DNA of 64,000 bases from Candidatus Gastranaerophilales bacterium. Lineage in GTDB: Bacteria; Cyanobacteriota; Vampirovibrionia; Gastranaerophilales; Gastranaerophilaceae. Position 1 is the first letter of the stretch. Every line of letters starts with the position of its first letter. Below are positions 15,131 through 24,558 of the stretch, piece after piece. A program made the translations under genes and the position numbers. The stretch spans positions 1-64,000 of the forward strand of contig CALUWH010000005.1 of NCBI GenBank assembly GCA_944324435.1, written 5' to 3'. Under the pieces are notes generated by a model. It did no database searches. It worked only from the letters and a program-made list of their open reading frames with translations, and was not told the origin of the DNA.

Positions 15131-16096
15131 ATGAAAGCTATTGTATTTGATAAAGAATTAAAACTTGATAAAAATTACCCTAAACCAACCCCTAAGAAAG
15201 GCGAAGCTCTGATAAGAGTAACCCTTGCAGGGATTTGTAACACTGATTATGAAATAACTAAAGGTTATATGGGGTACGTAGGAGTTTTGGGGCATGAATT
15301 TGTCGGAGTTGTAGAAGAGGTTAACGGCGAAGACAAGTCTCTTGTCGGCAAAAGAGTTGTTGCTGAAATAAGTTACGGATGCAACGACCCTGATTGTGAA
15401 TGGTGCGCCAAAAAGAATTACCGTCACTGCCCAAACAGACACACCCTCGGAATTTGGAGAAAAGACGGCTGTTTTGCCGAATACATGACAATGCCTGTTA
15501 ATGTTTTGTTTGAAGTTCCGGATAATGTAACGGACGAACAGGCTGTATTTGTAGAGCCGCTTGCTGCAGCTTGTGAGATTACAGAGCAGCTTCATATTGA
15601 ACCTACCCAAAAAGTTGTTGTATTAGGGGATGGAAAGCTCGGGCTTACAACAGCATTAACCCTAAACGCACAGAATTTTGATGTCCTTCTTGTCGGCAAA
15701 CATCAGAACAAACTGGATATTGCAAAGGCTCAAGGTGTAAGAACCGAACTTCTCAGTTCTTTTACGCCTGAAAAAAAATACGATGTCGTGGTAGAGGCAA
15801 CCGGAACAGCCTCCGGATTTGAAACATCAATGGCGTTAACAAAGCCTCGCGGAGTTCTTGTTCTCAAAAGCACAGTGGCATCAGGAAAAGAATTAAACCT
15901 TGCTCCGATAGTAATTGATGAAATTACTGTTTTGGGCTCTCGCTGCGGTCAGTTTGCACCAGCACTAAGACTTCTCAAGAATAACAGAATAGATTTTACA
16001 CCGTTTATAAGCGGAATATACTCAATAGATGACGCCTTAGAAGCTTTTGAAGCAAACAAGGCTAAAGACAGTTTAAAAATCTTAATTAGAATATAA
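15131..16096 (+). CDS. zinc-dependent alcohol dehydrogenase family protein
   Basis: A 321-residue medium-chain dehydrogenase. The catalytic zinc region shows GICNTDYEITKGY and GHEFVG, the structural zinc loop is CNDPDCEWCAKKNYRHC, and the Rossmann site is VVVLGDGKLGL. The ATG at 15131 follows GAGGGAGG; the longer open frame to 15086 has no such site. It would oxidise a polyol or secondary alcohol, or act as a threonine/sorbitol dehydrogenase type; the substrate cannot be read from the sequence. Single gene followed by a bidirectional terminator. Confidence 0.85.
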   Translation: MKAIVFDKELKLDKNYPKPTPKKGEALIRVTLAGICNTDYEITKGYMGYVGVLGHEFVGVVEEVNGEDKSLVGKRVVAEISYGCNDPDCEWCAKKNYRHCPNRHTLGIWRKDGCFAEYMTMPVNVLFEVPDNVTDEQAVFVEPLAAACEITEQLHIEPTQKVVVLGDGKLGLTTALTLNAQNFDVLLVGKHQNKLDIAKAQGVRTELLSSFTPEKKYDVVVEATGTASGFETSMALTKPRGVLVLKSTVASGKELNLAPIVIDEITVLGSRCGQFAPALRLLKNNRIDFTPFISGIYSIDDALEAFEANKAKDSLKILIRI

Positions 16097-16100
16097 AAAA

Positions 16101-16130
16101 AATGGCGGACTTTTTAAAAAGTCCGCCATT
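16101..16130. terminator. bidirectional intrinsic terminator
   Basis: A perfect 30-bp palindrome, AATGGCGGACTTTTT and its complement, is flanked by A-rich and T-rich tracts, so it works in both directions. It lies between the convergent alcohol dehydrogenase and HEAT-repeat genes. Confidence 0.9.
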
Positions 16131-16147
16131 TTTTATTTACTTACATC

Positions 16148-17005
16148 TTAAAAAGTTTGAGCAGGTTTTTTCTGCTGAGTAGCGCCCGGAATAGCTTGCC
16201 AGTTAGCAGCCATAATCTTTTTGAAAGATTTTAGAGCAGTATCTTCAAGTTCTCCAAGTTCTTCTGCTTCCATAATCAATTCTCTTAGCGGAAGCAAAGC
16301 TCTTTGGTCTCTTAGAACACCAAGTGCAGCTGCAGCGCCGGCTCTAACCAAATCATTTTCAGAACGATTTTTCATAACATCGATTAATGCAGGAACAGCC
16401 TTTGTATCGTTTAGTTTACCTAAAGAAGTTACTGCATAAATTCTTACGTTAACCCATTCGTCATACAACATGTTAATAATCTTATCAACACATTTTTTGT
16501 TTCCGATTTCACCCAAAGCTCTTGTTGCATCGCAGCGAACATTAACTTTTTCGTGATCAAGTGATTTCATCAAAGCATCAGTTGCAACGTCGCCGATTTC
16601 AATAAGCGCATCTGTTGCAGTAATACAAACCTGAGAGTTTTCATCATTAAGAGCCTCAACCAGCGGTTCAACAACGATTTTGCCGCCCAATCTTCCGAGA
16701 GCACGAGCAGCTCTAACTCTTACGTCAACGTTACGGTCTTCTCTTAAAGATTCAATTAAGTGTTCTGTTGCTTTAGAATCGCCCAATTCACCTAATGCAC
16801 GAGCGGCATATAAACGAACAGAACCGTTTTTATCGTTTTTAAGAACATTAATTAATGGTTCAACAGCTTTGGAATCACCCATCTCGCCTAAAACACGAGC
16901 AGCATTATATCTAACTTTTTCAGAGCTTGATGTCATAAGATCATTAATCAATTCCTGAAAAGTCTTTTTTACCTGCTTTTTCTTGCTGTTTACTGTAATT
17001 GCCAT
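16148..17005 (-). CDS. HEAT-repeat protein (PBS lyase/CpcE-type repeats)
   Basis: A 285-residue alpha-solenoid of about seven HEAT repeats, each with the pattern VR-AARALGE-GD-KAVEPLI, as in the phycobilisome lyase-like HEAT family (CpcE, NblB). It has no signal peptide or catalytic domain. GGAGG precedes the ATG. In photosynthetic cyanobacteria such proteins handle chromophores; here, with no photosynthesis genes in view, a protein-protein scaffold role is more likely. It lies downstream of a sensor kinase on the same strand (292-bp gap), which may hint at signalling. Confidence 0.85.
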   Translation of the reverse strand: MAITVNSKKKQVKKTFQELINDLMTSSSEKVRYNAARVLGEMGDSKAVEPLINVLKNDKNGSVRLYAARALGELGDSKATEHLIESLREDRNVDVRVRAARALGRLGGKIVVEPLVEALNDENSQVCITATDALIEIGDVATDALMKSLDHEKVNVRCDATRALGEIGNKKCVDKIINMLYDEWVNVRIYAVTSLGKLNDTKAVPALIDVMKNRSENDLVRAGAAAALGVLRDQRALLPLRELIMEAEELGELEDTALKSFKKIMAANWQAIPGATQQKKPAQTF

Positions 17006-17297
17006 ACACGTTACCTCCGTATGTAAACATATTCTATTAAACTTCTACACAGTTATATAAAGTTTTACTATTTAAAAAAATTGCCTTTATCTTTCGATTT
17101 GTTAAATTTTTGTTACATTCCCTAATAATTAGGGTAAAATTTACACTTAATCTCGGTAGTATTAATATAACATATTTTTACATATTTATGACTAGTCTTC
17201 CAGATAATTTTACAAAACTCAATTCTAATTATAATTCTAATACTCCTAAAATTTAGTTATATTAATAAAATTAGAGGTTTAAAAAACTTAACACTTA
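17006..17297. promoter_or_regulatory. 292-bp AT-rich intergenic leader of the HEAT gene
   Basis: An AT-rich stretch between the stop of the sensor kinase and the start of the HEAT gene. It includes a small palindrome CCCTAATAATTAGGG near 17118 and GGAGG before the HEAT start. No gene or recognisable riboswitch is seen. It probably holds the HEAT gene promoter. Confidence 0.4.
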
Positions 17298-18947
17298 TTA
17301 CTCACCAGGGATAGTAATACAAAACTCGCTCCCCTTATTTAATTTTGTTTTAACTCCGATTTTCCCATTGTGTTTTTCTATAATTTTTTGTGAAATTGCA
17401 AGCCCCAAGCCGGTTCCGACGCCGACACCTTTTGTGGTGTACCCTGCAAAAAATATCTTTTCAGGCTCTTTTATTCCACAGCCGTCATCTTTAATTTTTA
17501 CAATCAGTTCCTTCTTTTTAAAAGCTGTGTCAATAGTGATTGTACCCTCGCCTTTTATAGCATGCGCCGCGTTTACAAGGATATTCATAAACACCTGATT
17601 TAACATGTTTGGATAACACTTTATTGGCGGAAGCTTACCGTAATTTTTTACGATTTTAATTCTATTTTTTGTCTCATGCCTGATTAAATCCAGTGTTAAA
17701 TCAATTTCTTTATTTATGTCGGCCTCTTGAAGTTCCGCCTCGTCCAATCTTACAAATTTCCTCAAAGATATAACAAGCCTGTTTATACGTGCGATTGCCT
17801 CTGAGTCTATATTATTTATCTCGTTCAAAATTTCTTTTAATTCGGAATTTTCCACCCTATCAATCAATTTTTTAGATATCTCATTGTTAGACTTAATTGA
17901 TGCAACCGGAGTATTAATTTCATGCGCAACTCCTGCAACAAGCTGCCCCAGAGAAGCCATTTTTTCGGAATTTATAAGCTGCAGCTGAGTTTCTTTCAAT
18001 TCTTTTAATGCTTTTGTTAAATCTTTAACCATTATCGCATCTTTTTTATAAAGCTCAGCTTGAATGATTGCGTTTCCAAGCTGGGAAGATACACCTTCAA
18101 GAACTTCCAGCGTATCATCAAGTTTTGTTTTTTGCTTTGTTGAGAGAACAATTATCCCGAGCAGTTTGTTCAGATGGTAAACCGGCATTACAATTCTCTG
18201 AACAGACTCTCTGAAAGGTTTGGCTTCGTTGTATTCTTTAATACACATTGTGCAAGAGACCTTGCCGGAATTAATATATTTATTAATATCTTTATCAAAG
18301 GAGATTGTTTTATTCATATCCTTTTTTTCAAGGGATTCTGTAATAATAAAGTTCTTTTCGTCTTTGTAAGAAGCATAATACGCTCTAAAAGCACCGAACA
18401 TCTGCGATAATTCTTTAAGGGCTGAAATTAGTATTACGGAAGTATCAATTGATTCTCTTATAATATTAGAAATATTATTAAGCAAAAGTAGTTTCATTGC
18501 CTGAGATTGCGCCTGCAGTTTTATTTTAGAAAGAGTTTTGTTTTCTCCCTCAAGTAGTGCAATCTTTTTCTGAAAACTCTGATTTCTTTGCAAAGAATTT
18601 TCGAGCGCAATTTTAGCTGTCACATCAGTAAAAAATATTATTGTATAATTACTTTTTTTTGTCGTATTCATATCATAATAAAAGTAGTCGTTATTAGAAG
18701 TCTGATACATAACATGCGCAGAGAAGTCTTCCGGCGAGACAATTGCCTGCAATATAGGAGAGTGGACGCTCACATCGTTGCTTACAAGCGCGCATACATT
18801 GTAGTTGAGTTTATGGGAAAATTTTTTCAATGTTTGGAAATCTGAAAAAACTCTTTTGAAAACATTGTTTGTAAAAACAGTTTCATTTTTTTCATTCAAA
18901 ACAATAACAGCACTATTAAATTTATTAAATAAATCAAACTTCCCCAT
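17298..18947 (-). CDS. soluble PAS-GAF sensor histidine kinase
   Basis: A 549-residue protein with no transmembrane segment. It has a PAS-like domain at 1-115, a coiled coil near 120-150, a GAF domain at about 160-310 with CTMCIKEYNEA, a HisKA H-box LVAGVAHEINTPVASIKSN with phosphoacceptor His, and a HATPase_c domain with N-box NILVNAAHAI, G1 DDGCGI and G2 GVGTGLGLAIS. The class resembles NtrB/hybrid-type kinases that sense internal signals. No response regulator is adjacent, so it is an orphan kinase. It faces the flagellar operon divergently across 190 bp, which makes motility control plausible but unproven. Confidence 0.88.
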   Translation of the reverse strand: MGKFDLFNKFNSAVIVLNEKNETVFTNNVFKRVFSDFQTLKKFSHKLNYNVCALVSNDVSVHSPILQAIVSPEDFSAHVMYQTSNNDYFYYDMNTTKKSNYTIIFFTDVTAKIALENSLQRNQSFQKKIALLEGENKTLSKIKLQAQSQAMKLLLLNNISNIIRESIDTSVILISALKELSQMFGAFRAYYASYKDEKNFIITESLEKKDMNKTISFDKDINKYINSGKVSCTMCIKEYNEAKPFRESVQRIVMPVYHLNKLLGIIVLSTKQKTKLDDTLEVLEGVSSQLGNAIIQAELYKKDAIMVKDLTKALKELKETQLQLINSEKMASLGQLVAGVAHEINTPVASIKSNNEISKKLIDRVENSELKEILNEINNIDSEAIARINRLVISLRKFVRLDEAELQEADINKEIDLTLDLIRHETKNRIKIVKNYGKLPPIKCYPNMLNQVFMNILVNAAHAIKGEGTITIDTAFKKKELIVKIKDDGCGIKEPEKIFFAGYTTKGVGVGTGLGLAISQKIIEKHNGKIGVKTKLNKGSEFCITIPGE

Positions 18948-19137
18948 AATAATATTATATAGTCACAGAAAAAATGAAGCAATAAAGTTATTACAGATTT
19001 TTTGGCAAAAAGAAATAATCCTGTTATAATATAATAGGTTATGTGCCGTGTTATAATCAGACAAATACTCCAAATAATGGTAGTAAAGAAAATATTAGAG
19101 CTGATATAATGATAATGTAGTATAAGTGGAGAAAAGT

Positions 19138-19743
19138 ATGGCTGAAAACGATAACCAGGGAGCTGGTAAACAGCAGGATTTAACAAAATTTATAGGAATT
19201 GTTCTTGCCGCAATGGCAATCCTTTTTATAGTTTCAACGGGTGTAAACTACGTGCTTGTTGATAACCTCGTAACGCAGAGAGTGAACAGCATTTCTGTTT
19301 CACAAGAAGAGCTGGGGGACGAGGGTTCATCTGAAGACGAAGTTCAAAAAGGTATCATTGTTGATCTTGGTGATTTTATTTTAAACTTGTGTGACGAAAG
19401 CCAGAAAAAATATTTGAAAGTCAATGTCGCAATAGAGGTTACACAAAAAGAGACCGACTTTCCTGCTGAAACAGAAGAGCCCAAAAGCGGTGGTCATGGC
19501 GGTCATGGCGCAGCAGCACCTGCTGTAGATCCGATGGAAGCTATACAAAAAGAAATGAATCAATATAAGCCTGCAATCAGAGATGCAGTTATTACTAATC
19601 TTTCCAGCAAAACATCTACAGAGCTTGCGACTGCTGCAGGTAAAGAGCTTGCAAAGGAACAGATTACAAATGATATAAATTCAATCCTTGGCGGAGAAAG
19701 GGAAGTTTTGAGAGTAAGCTTCGGACAGTTTATTATTCAATAG
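19138..19743 (+). CDS. fliL: flagellar basal body-associated protein FliL
   Basis: A 201-residue protein: a short cytosolic tail, one membrane helix (about 18-40, FIGIVLAAMAILFIVSTGV), then a periplasmic FliL domain with VDLGDFILNL, YLKVNVAIEV and the end VLRVSFGQFIIQ. A His/Gly-rich insert GGHGGHGA splits the domain. The ATG at 19138 is chosen because GGAG lies 6 bp before it and overlaps the alternative GTG at 19126. FliL binds the stators and basal body. It is the first gene of fliL-fliM-fliN, 7 bp before fliM. Confidence 0.88.
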   Translation: MAENDNQGAGKQQDLTKFIGIVLAAMAILFIVSTGVNYVLVDNLVTQRVNSISVSQEELGDEGSSEDEVQKGIIVDLGDFILNLCDESQKKYLKVNVAIEVTQKETDFPAETEEPKSGGHGGHGAAAPAVDPMEAIQKEMNQYKPAIRDAVITNLSSKTSTELATAAGKELAKEQITNDINSILGGEREVLRVSFGQFIIQ

Positions 19744-19750
19744 GGTAAAT

Positions 19751-20728
19751 ATGACAGAAAGCAACAACTTGATTTCACCTGTAGATACTTTTGAAGAAGA
19801 TTTTTCGGATTCGGAACATAAGAGTTATAAGCTGTATAACTTTAGACGTCCTGATAAATTTTCAAAAGATAACCTGAGAGCATTAAGAGATATTCATAGA
19901 GAATTTTCTAAAGCGATATCTCTTATCTTGAGCGGTTATCTTCGTATGCGCGTAGAAATTGAAATTGTATCTGTTGACCAATTGACTTATGAAGAATTTG
20001 TACGTTCAATGCCATCTCCTATAAGTGTCGGAGTATTTGAGTTTGAACCTTTATCAGGTCAGATTCTTCTTGGTATCAGCTTCGAGGTTATTTCCTGTAT
20101 TGTTAACAGAATGCTTGGCGGTGGCGGCACTATAGAGACGCAGACAAGAGAGCTTACAGATATAGAAAAGGCTCTTGCTAAAAAGGTTATTAATATTATT
20201 ATTAAGTCGCTTGAAGACTCCTGGAATGCCATAATTCCTGTTACAGGGAAATTCATAAGCCTTGATGACAACTACCAGTCAATCCAGGTCGCAACCGCAG
20301 GAGAAATTGTTGCTCTCTTAACATTTGAAGTTCAAATACAGGGCAAACATTTCGGTTTATTTAGTATCTGTTTTCCTTACCCCGTATTGGAAACTGTTCT
20401 GGGTCACTTGAGCACACAGCATATTTTTCAGACGAAAGGCCTTGTCGCTTCTAATGATGAGCGTATGAAAATGATATCCAAAATCAACTCTTCTACGGTT
20501 GATTTGCGAGTTCAATTCGGCTCTTGCAGTATCACTCTGGATGATTTTTTACAGCTTACAGAGGGTGATATTATAAAGCTTGATAATAATGTAAAAGACG
20601 ATTTGATTGTAAAAGTTAACGGGGAAAAGAAGTTTTTTGCACGCCCCGGTACAATGAAAGACAAAATTTGTGTTAAAATAACAGATGTCTATGATGAAAT
20701 GCATGAGTTACTAAGAAACTATTTTTAG
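19751..20728 (+). CDS. fliM: flagellar motor switch protein FliM
   Basis: A 325-residue protein with the FliM layout: an N-terminal acidic CheY-binding-type segment (residues 1-25, weakly conserved), the middle domain with RALRDIHREFSKAISLILSG and NRMLGGGG, and a C-terminal SpoA/FliN-like domain with LTEGDIIKLDNNV. It forms the C-ring that reverses rotation. It is intact, in an operon with fliL and fliN, 11 bp before fliN. Confidence 0.93.
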   Translation: MTESNNLISPVDTFEEDFSDSEHKSYKLYNFRRPDKFSKDNLRALRDIHREFSKAISLILSGYLRMRVEIEIVSVDQLTYEEFVRSMPSPISVGVFEFEPLSGQILLGISFEVISCIVNRMLGGGGTIETQTRELTDIEKALAKKVINIIIKSLEDSWNAIIPVTGKFISLDDNYQSIQVATAGEIVALLTFEVQIQGKHFGLFSICFPYPVLETVLGHLSTQHIFQTKGLVASNDERMKMISKINSSTVDLRVQFGSCSITLDDFLQLTEGDIIKLDNNVKDDLIVKVNGEKKFFARPGTMKDKICVKITDVYDEMHELLRNYF

Positions 20729-20739
20729 AGAGGTTTTAG

Positions 20740-21219
20740 ATGATAGATGATGAAGATATAAATGCCGAAGAGAACTTAACAGGCGCTGCAAATACAGAAG
20801 ATGAGATGGAGGATATGCAAATTTCGCAAGAACATATTGCGCCCCATGACGAGCATGCAAAACCTGATAGTACAGTTACGGTTCAGCCGGTACAATTTGC
20901 TTCATTTGAGGATTTAGATCAGGTTCAGGGCCCTCAGAATCAGAATTTGAATATACTTTTAGATGTAAAACTTCAGCTGACTGTAGAGCTTGGTAAAACA
21001 GAACTCCCTATAAAAAAAGTTTTGGAGCTGACAAAAGGCTCTATCGTAACACTAAATAAGGCTGCAGGCGAACCGGTTGAACTTTATGCAAACGGCAAAC
21101 TGATTGCTTACGGCGAAGTTGTTGTAATTGAAGATAATTTCGGATTAAGAATAACCCACATTACGGATCCTGCACGACGATTAAACACTATAAACAGCGG
21201 CGCAAATAAAGAAGACTAG
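20740..21219 (+). CDS. fliN: flagellar motor switch protein FliN
   Basis: A 159-residue protein. An acidic extension of about 70 residues precedes the SpoA domain: LDVKLQLTVELGKTELPIKK, VLELTKGSIVTLNKAAGEPV and LIAYGEVVVIEDNFGLRIT. It is the C-ring partner of FliM. The last gene of this three-gene unit; the rest of the flagellar genes lie outside the window. A structured intergenic segment follows. Confidence 0.93.
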   Translation: MIDDEDINAEENLTGAANTEDEMEDMQISQEHIAPHDEHAKPDSTVTVQPVQFASFEDLDQVQGPQNQNLNILLDVKLQLTVELGKTELPIKKVLELTKGSIVTLNKAAGEPVELYANGKLIAYGEVVVIEDNFGLRITHITDPARRLNTINSGANKED

Positions 21220-21223
21220 CGTT

Positions 21224-21319
21224 TGCTAAAATAACAACCGCATTGTGATATGTATATGTTGGCGCAGACTATTTGCGTAAAGAATCTTCAACAGTCCGTT
21301 AGGAGCCTATTTTAGTAAT
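21224..21319. ncRNA. possible structured RNA element between fliN and OadG-like gene
   Basis: CTAAAATA (21225-21232) and TATTTTAG (21310-21317) are complementary and would close an about 90-nt domain. Inside, GCGCA-N7-TGCGT and GTTG...CAAC can form inner stems. The gene-free stretch lies between two convergent genes. It could be a small RNA or just an untranslated 3' end; no known RNA family was recognised. Confidence 0.3.
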
Positions 21320-21352
21320 TTCGTCAGGACAAACAGGAATTCTCTATGAAGT

Positions 21353-21589
21353 TTAAACACCCCTTTGGGCTGATGCACAGGCTATTGCCAATGCAATTTC
21401 CTCATCTTCAACAGAAGCTCTTTGCTTAATTTTTTCATCCGCGGTTTCTTCCGGGAAATACCGGTTAACGAATTTAAGAATATATCCGTTCAGATACATT
21501 ACCCAAATCATTACGGTAAGGAATACAAAAACTGTAGACATACCGATTATCATTACAAAAAAACCGTCTTCTAATAATGTAAAATCCAT
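21353..21589 (-). CDS. OadG-family small membrane protein
   Basis: A 78-residue protein with one N-terminal membrane helix containing MIIGMSTVFVFLTVMIWVM, the hallmark G-M-x-x-V-F-x-F-L pattern of oxaloacetate decarboxylase/sodium-pump gamma subunits, then a charged tail with EEIALAIACASAQ. In known pumps it ties the carboxyltransferase (alpha) to the membrane beta subunit. No alpha, beta or biotin-carrier gene lies nearby, so partner and ion are unknown. Confidence 0.75.
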   Translation of the reverse strand: MDFTLLEDGFFVMIIGMSTVFVFLTVMIWVMYLNGYILKFVNRYFPEETADEKIKQRASVEDEEIALAIACASAQRGV

Positions 21590-21785
21590 TATATTTTTCT
21601 CCCCGTCATCTGTTATTTCGTTTATTATCCCTTAAAAAATGAATAAGTGCAAATAAAAATTATTTTTCAGATTTTTATCAAAACTAATTATGCCATATAT
21701 GGCGTCATTACTATACATCTAACCCTTGAAATTTTTAATGTTAATAGTAAAATTGTTTTAAGGAGTTAGTTTAAAGAAAGGTTAG

Positions 21786-23177
21786 ATGATGCTTAAATTA
21801 AATTACAGAAACACAGATTCAATGATTATCGGAAGCGATAACGGCTTAAATCTTAGTGAAGAATTTGCAAATTATCAACAAACAATTTCTGATATTATAA
21901 AGAATTTAAACCAGCGCAAAGATAAACCGGGTCAGTGGCTTCAGTGGATGAATTTAGGCTATAATGAAGAGACTGTATGGTACGTCAAGGAATTTGCCTC
22001 AATGGTTAAAGGCAGATTTGATAATATTCTCGTACTCGGAATCGGCGGCTCGGCATTGGGAGGAATTGCCGTTACAGAAGCATTGTTAAAACCGTATTGG
22101 AACCTTTTAACTCCAGAACAAAGAGAAGGGCTTCCAAGGATTTTCTTTTTAGATAACATTGATCCTGATACAATGAACGGACTGCTTGGTATTCTTGATT
22201 TAAAAAGAACTCTTGTTAATGTTATTACAAAGTCAGGCTCTACAGCGGAGACCATGTCTCAATATATGATTATCAAAAATTTGCTTGAAAAAGAGCTCGG
22301 AGATGATTACAGAAAAAATATAGTAGCTACTACAGATAAAAAGGTAGGAGTTTTGAGGCAGCTTGCGGATCAGGAGGGATATAAAACGTTTGTAGTTCCT
22401 GATGACGTAGGCGGACGGTTTTCTGTATTTTCAGCGGTAGGGCTTGTTCCATTTGCGCTTGTCGGACTTGACATAGACCAGATTATGAACGGTATTAAGG
22501 ATATGGATTTGGCGCTAAAAAATACGGACATTAACCAGAATATTGCGGCTCAAGGGGCTTTAATCCAGTATCTTTTGGATACTAAAAAGGGGAAAAATCT
22601 CTCTGTTATGATGCCTTATTCAAGCAGGCTTAAATATGTTTCTGACTGGTATGTACAATTGTGGGCAGAGTCATTGGGCAAGGAAGTTAATAACAACGGC
22701 GAGAAAGTTAATGTCGGTCCTACTCCGATAAAAGCACTCGGGGTGACTGACCAGCACTCGCAAATTCAACTTTACAATGAGGGACCGAACAACAAAGTCA
22801 TCACATTTATCAGGGTTGAAAATTTTGACACAACGCTAGAGATTCCGAGAATACTTGACTATACGGGAATCGGGTATCTTGGCGGTAAAACAATCAACGA
22901 TTTAATGAATGCGGAAGCCGATTCAACAAGAGTTGCTCTTGCGGATTATTCTCGCCCTACAATGACTATTACGCTTGAAAAAATAGATGAGTATAATATT
23001 GCACAGCTTCTTTATATGCTGGAAGTTCAAACTGCAATTGCCGGCGAGCTGTACAATATAAATACTTTTAATCAACCTGGTGTAGAACAGGCCAAAAACT
23101 ATACTTATGCCCTTATGGGCAGAGCCGGCTACGAGGAGTCTGCTCATACACTTCAGGAAAAAATGGCAACTGTTTAA
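21786..23177 (+). CDS. pgi: glucose-6-phosphate isomerase
   Basis: A 463-residue glycolytic enzyme interconverting glucose 6-phosphate and fructose 6-phosphate. The phosphate-binding SIS motif NVITKSGSTAETM, the early IGGSALGGIAVTEAL, the arginine loop DDVGGRFSVFSAVGLVPFAL, the catalytic glutamate region and GVTDQHSQIQLYNEGP are all present. The length fits the shorter bacterial type. A ribosome binding site AAAGG precedes 21786. A perfect palindrome GCCATATATGGC lies at 21692, about 90 bp upstream, and might be a regulator site. Confidence 0.95.
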   Translation: MMLKLNYRNTDSMIIGSDNGLNLSEEFANYQQTISDIIKNLNQRKDKPGQWLQWMNLGYNEETVWYVKEFASMVKGRFDNILVLGIGGSALGGIAVTEALLKPYWNLLTPEQREGLPRIFFLDNIDPDTMNGLLGILDLKRTLVNVITKSGSTAETMSQYMIIKNLLEKELGDDYRKNIVATTDKKVGVLRQLADQEGYKTFVVPDDVGGRFSVFSAVGLVPFALVGLDIDQIMNGIKDMDLALKNTDINQNIAAQGALIQYLLDTKKGKNLSVMMPYSSRLKYVSDWYVQLWAESLGKEVNNNGEKVNVGPTPIKALGVTDQHSQIQLYNEGPNNKVITFIRVENFDTTLEIPRILDYTGIGYLGGKTINDLMNAEADSTRVALADYSRPTMTITLEKIDEYNIAQLLYMLEVQTAIAGELYNINTFNQPGVEQAKNYTYALMGRAGYEESAHTLQEKMATV

Positions 23178-23269
23178 ACATTATTTGTTTAGCAGCTGTC
23201 AGGACTATATTTTTACATCCTTTGTTCTGCATGGATATATTATTATCCAAGATGAGTTCGTAAACAAAG

Positions 23270-23848
23270 TTACTTTGTTTTAAGATGCTGTCTTCCAAAG
23301 AAAATTAGTTCTGCAGCTTCTTCGCCGTATTGATTTTTTATCCTTATATAATCAGCCGTATTGCGGATTTTATTTTTTTCGCTGACCTGCTGCGGCAATC
23401 TTGGGGCTTTTGGATACTTAACAGGTTCTTGCTTTTTTACTTCCGGTAAAATTTCGTTCACTTCAGGTTCTTTTTCAGGTTTTATAAGATTTCTTTCGTA
23501 ACGCCTTTGCAGCTTCATTTCAGTAGACATTTTTTTCATGTTTTTGCCGACCTGTCTATAATTTCTTGTATCAAGCTGCTCTTTTATGTAATAATCCAGT
23601 TCTCTTTTGTCAATATTATGCTCCTCAAATATCTGAAATATCTTATATCCTATATTTTTAAGCTTTGTTACAAACGCATTGTCTTCACTTTCCGGGATTG
23701 ATAACCTTGCATAACCATCCTTGCCCTTTCCTACCATACCATTAGGATATGATTTAACAAGTTCTGATAGTCTTGCTTTTTTAGCAGAATTAATTCCTGC
23801 CTGTGTGACTTTTATTCTATAAGTTGAGCCAAAGTTTACATTTGTCAT
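23270..23848 (-). CDS. hypothetical protein with NFGS N-terminus
   Basis: A 192-residue, lysine-rich soluble protein beginning MTNVNFGSTYRIKVTQAG. Residues 30-80 form an alpha/beta part (GYARLSIPESEDNAFVTKLK), and residues 95-165 are low-complexity Lys/Glu/Pro. GGAGG lies 11 bp upstream of the ATG. The early NFGxxYxI motif is similar to VSPNFRAKLDIS in the protein at 44226-44657. No function is assigned. Confidence 0.65.
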   Translation of the reverse strand: MTNVNFGSTYRIKVTQAGINSAKKARLSELVKSYPNGMVGKGKDGYARLSIPESEDNAFVTKLKNIGYKIFQIFEEHNIDKRELDYYIKEQLDTRNYRQVGKNMKKMSTEMKLQRRYERNLIKPEKEPEVNEILPEVKKQEPVKYPKAPRLPQQVSEKNKIRNTADYIRIKNQYGEEAAELIFFGRQHLKTK

Positions 23849-23936
23849 ATTATATTTTCCTCCATACTATAATAGCAGAACACCCCTAAAAGAAAAATTT
23901 GCTAGTTAATTTAAATCCTGTAATGATTTACATTCA

Positions 23937-24518
23937 CTATACACTAGATTTATCTATAGGGCTGTTAACCATTTGAGGTATTTTGATTCTGCTGATATTT
24001 TTCAAGGTCTTTTTACGCTGTTTTGCGAATTCTTTTTTTACCGCTTCTATATCAAACGAGTTGCTGACACTGTAACGTTTTGCGTATTGAATACCAATAG
24101 TACCGCATTCCGGGGATTTTTCATATTTAAATACATTAAATTCAAGTATTATAGGGAGTTTTTTCCCGTCAATCAAAACAAAATCAATAATTCCAGTATT
24201 ATTTTTTTCATCCAAAGTTATTGCACTTGGACAGTTCATTTCATCAAGATATTCTCTAAAACTTTCTGCTTGATCAAGTGGAGAGAACATATTCGGGAAA
24301 TGATGAACCGCAATCATTTCCGTCCATGTATTCATACCTTCGCCATCTTTAAAGTATTCATTCAAATAGCCGTTATTTTCTTCGCTTTTAGAGCTGTAAA
24401 TAAGATGATATTTACTGCCCTCAAAATTAATAACATTTATATCTTTTCCTAAAGCAACACCACTTAGAACACAAAAAATAACCAAGATAATTCCAAGCTT
24501 TTCCAAAAATATCTTCAT
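23937..24518 (-). CDS. secreted hypothetical protein
   Basis: A 193-residue protein with a signal peptide (MKIFLEKLGIILVIFCVLSG, cleaved near VALGKD). The mature part contains YFKDGEGMNTWTEMIAVHHF, which resembles families of secreted proteins of about 180 residues with a WTEMI-type motif. The start at 24518 puts the signal peptide at the very N-terminus. Likely periplasmic or lipid-free outer-surface; function unknown. Confidence 0.65.
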   Translation of the reverse strand: MKIFLEKLGIILVIFCVLSGVALGKDINVINFEGSKYHLIYSSKSEENNGYLNEYFKDGEGMNTWTEMIAVHHFPNMFSPLDQAESFREYLDEMNCPSAITLDEKNNTGIIDFVLIDGKKLPIILEFNVFKYEKSPECGTIGIQYAKRYSVSNSFDIEAVKKEFAKQRKKTLKNISRIKIPQMVNSPIDKSSV

Positions 24519-24558
24519 AACATGAGAATAGCACACTAGAATAGAAAAGTGAATATCA

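Noticed and set aside
21692-21703. Palindrome GCCATATATGGC upstream of pgi as an operator
   Set aside because: A single short self-complementary word in AT-rich DNA is too weak to call as a separate feature.
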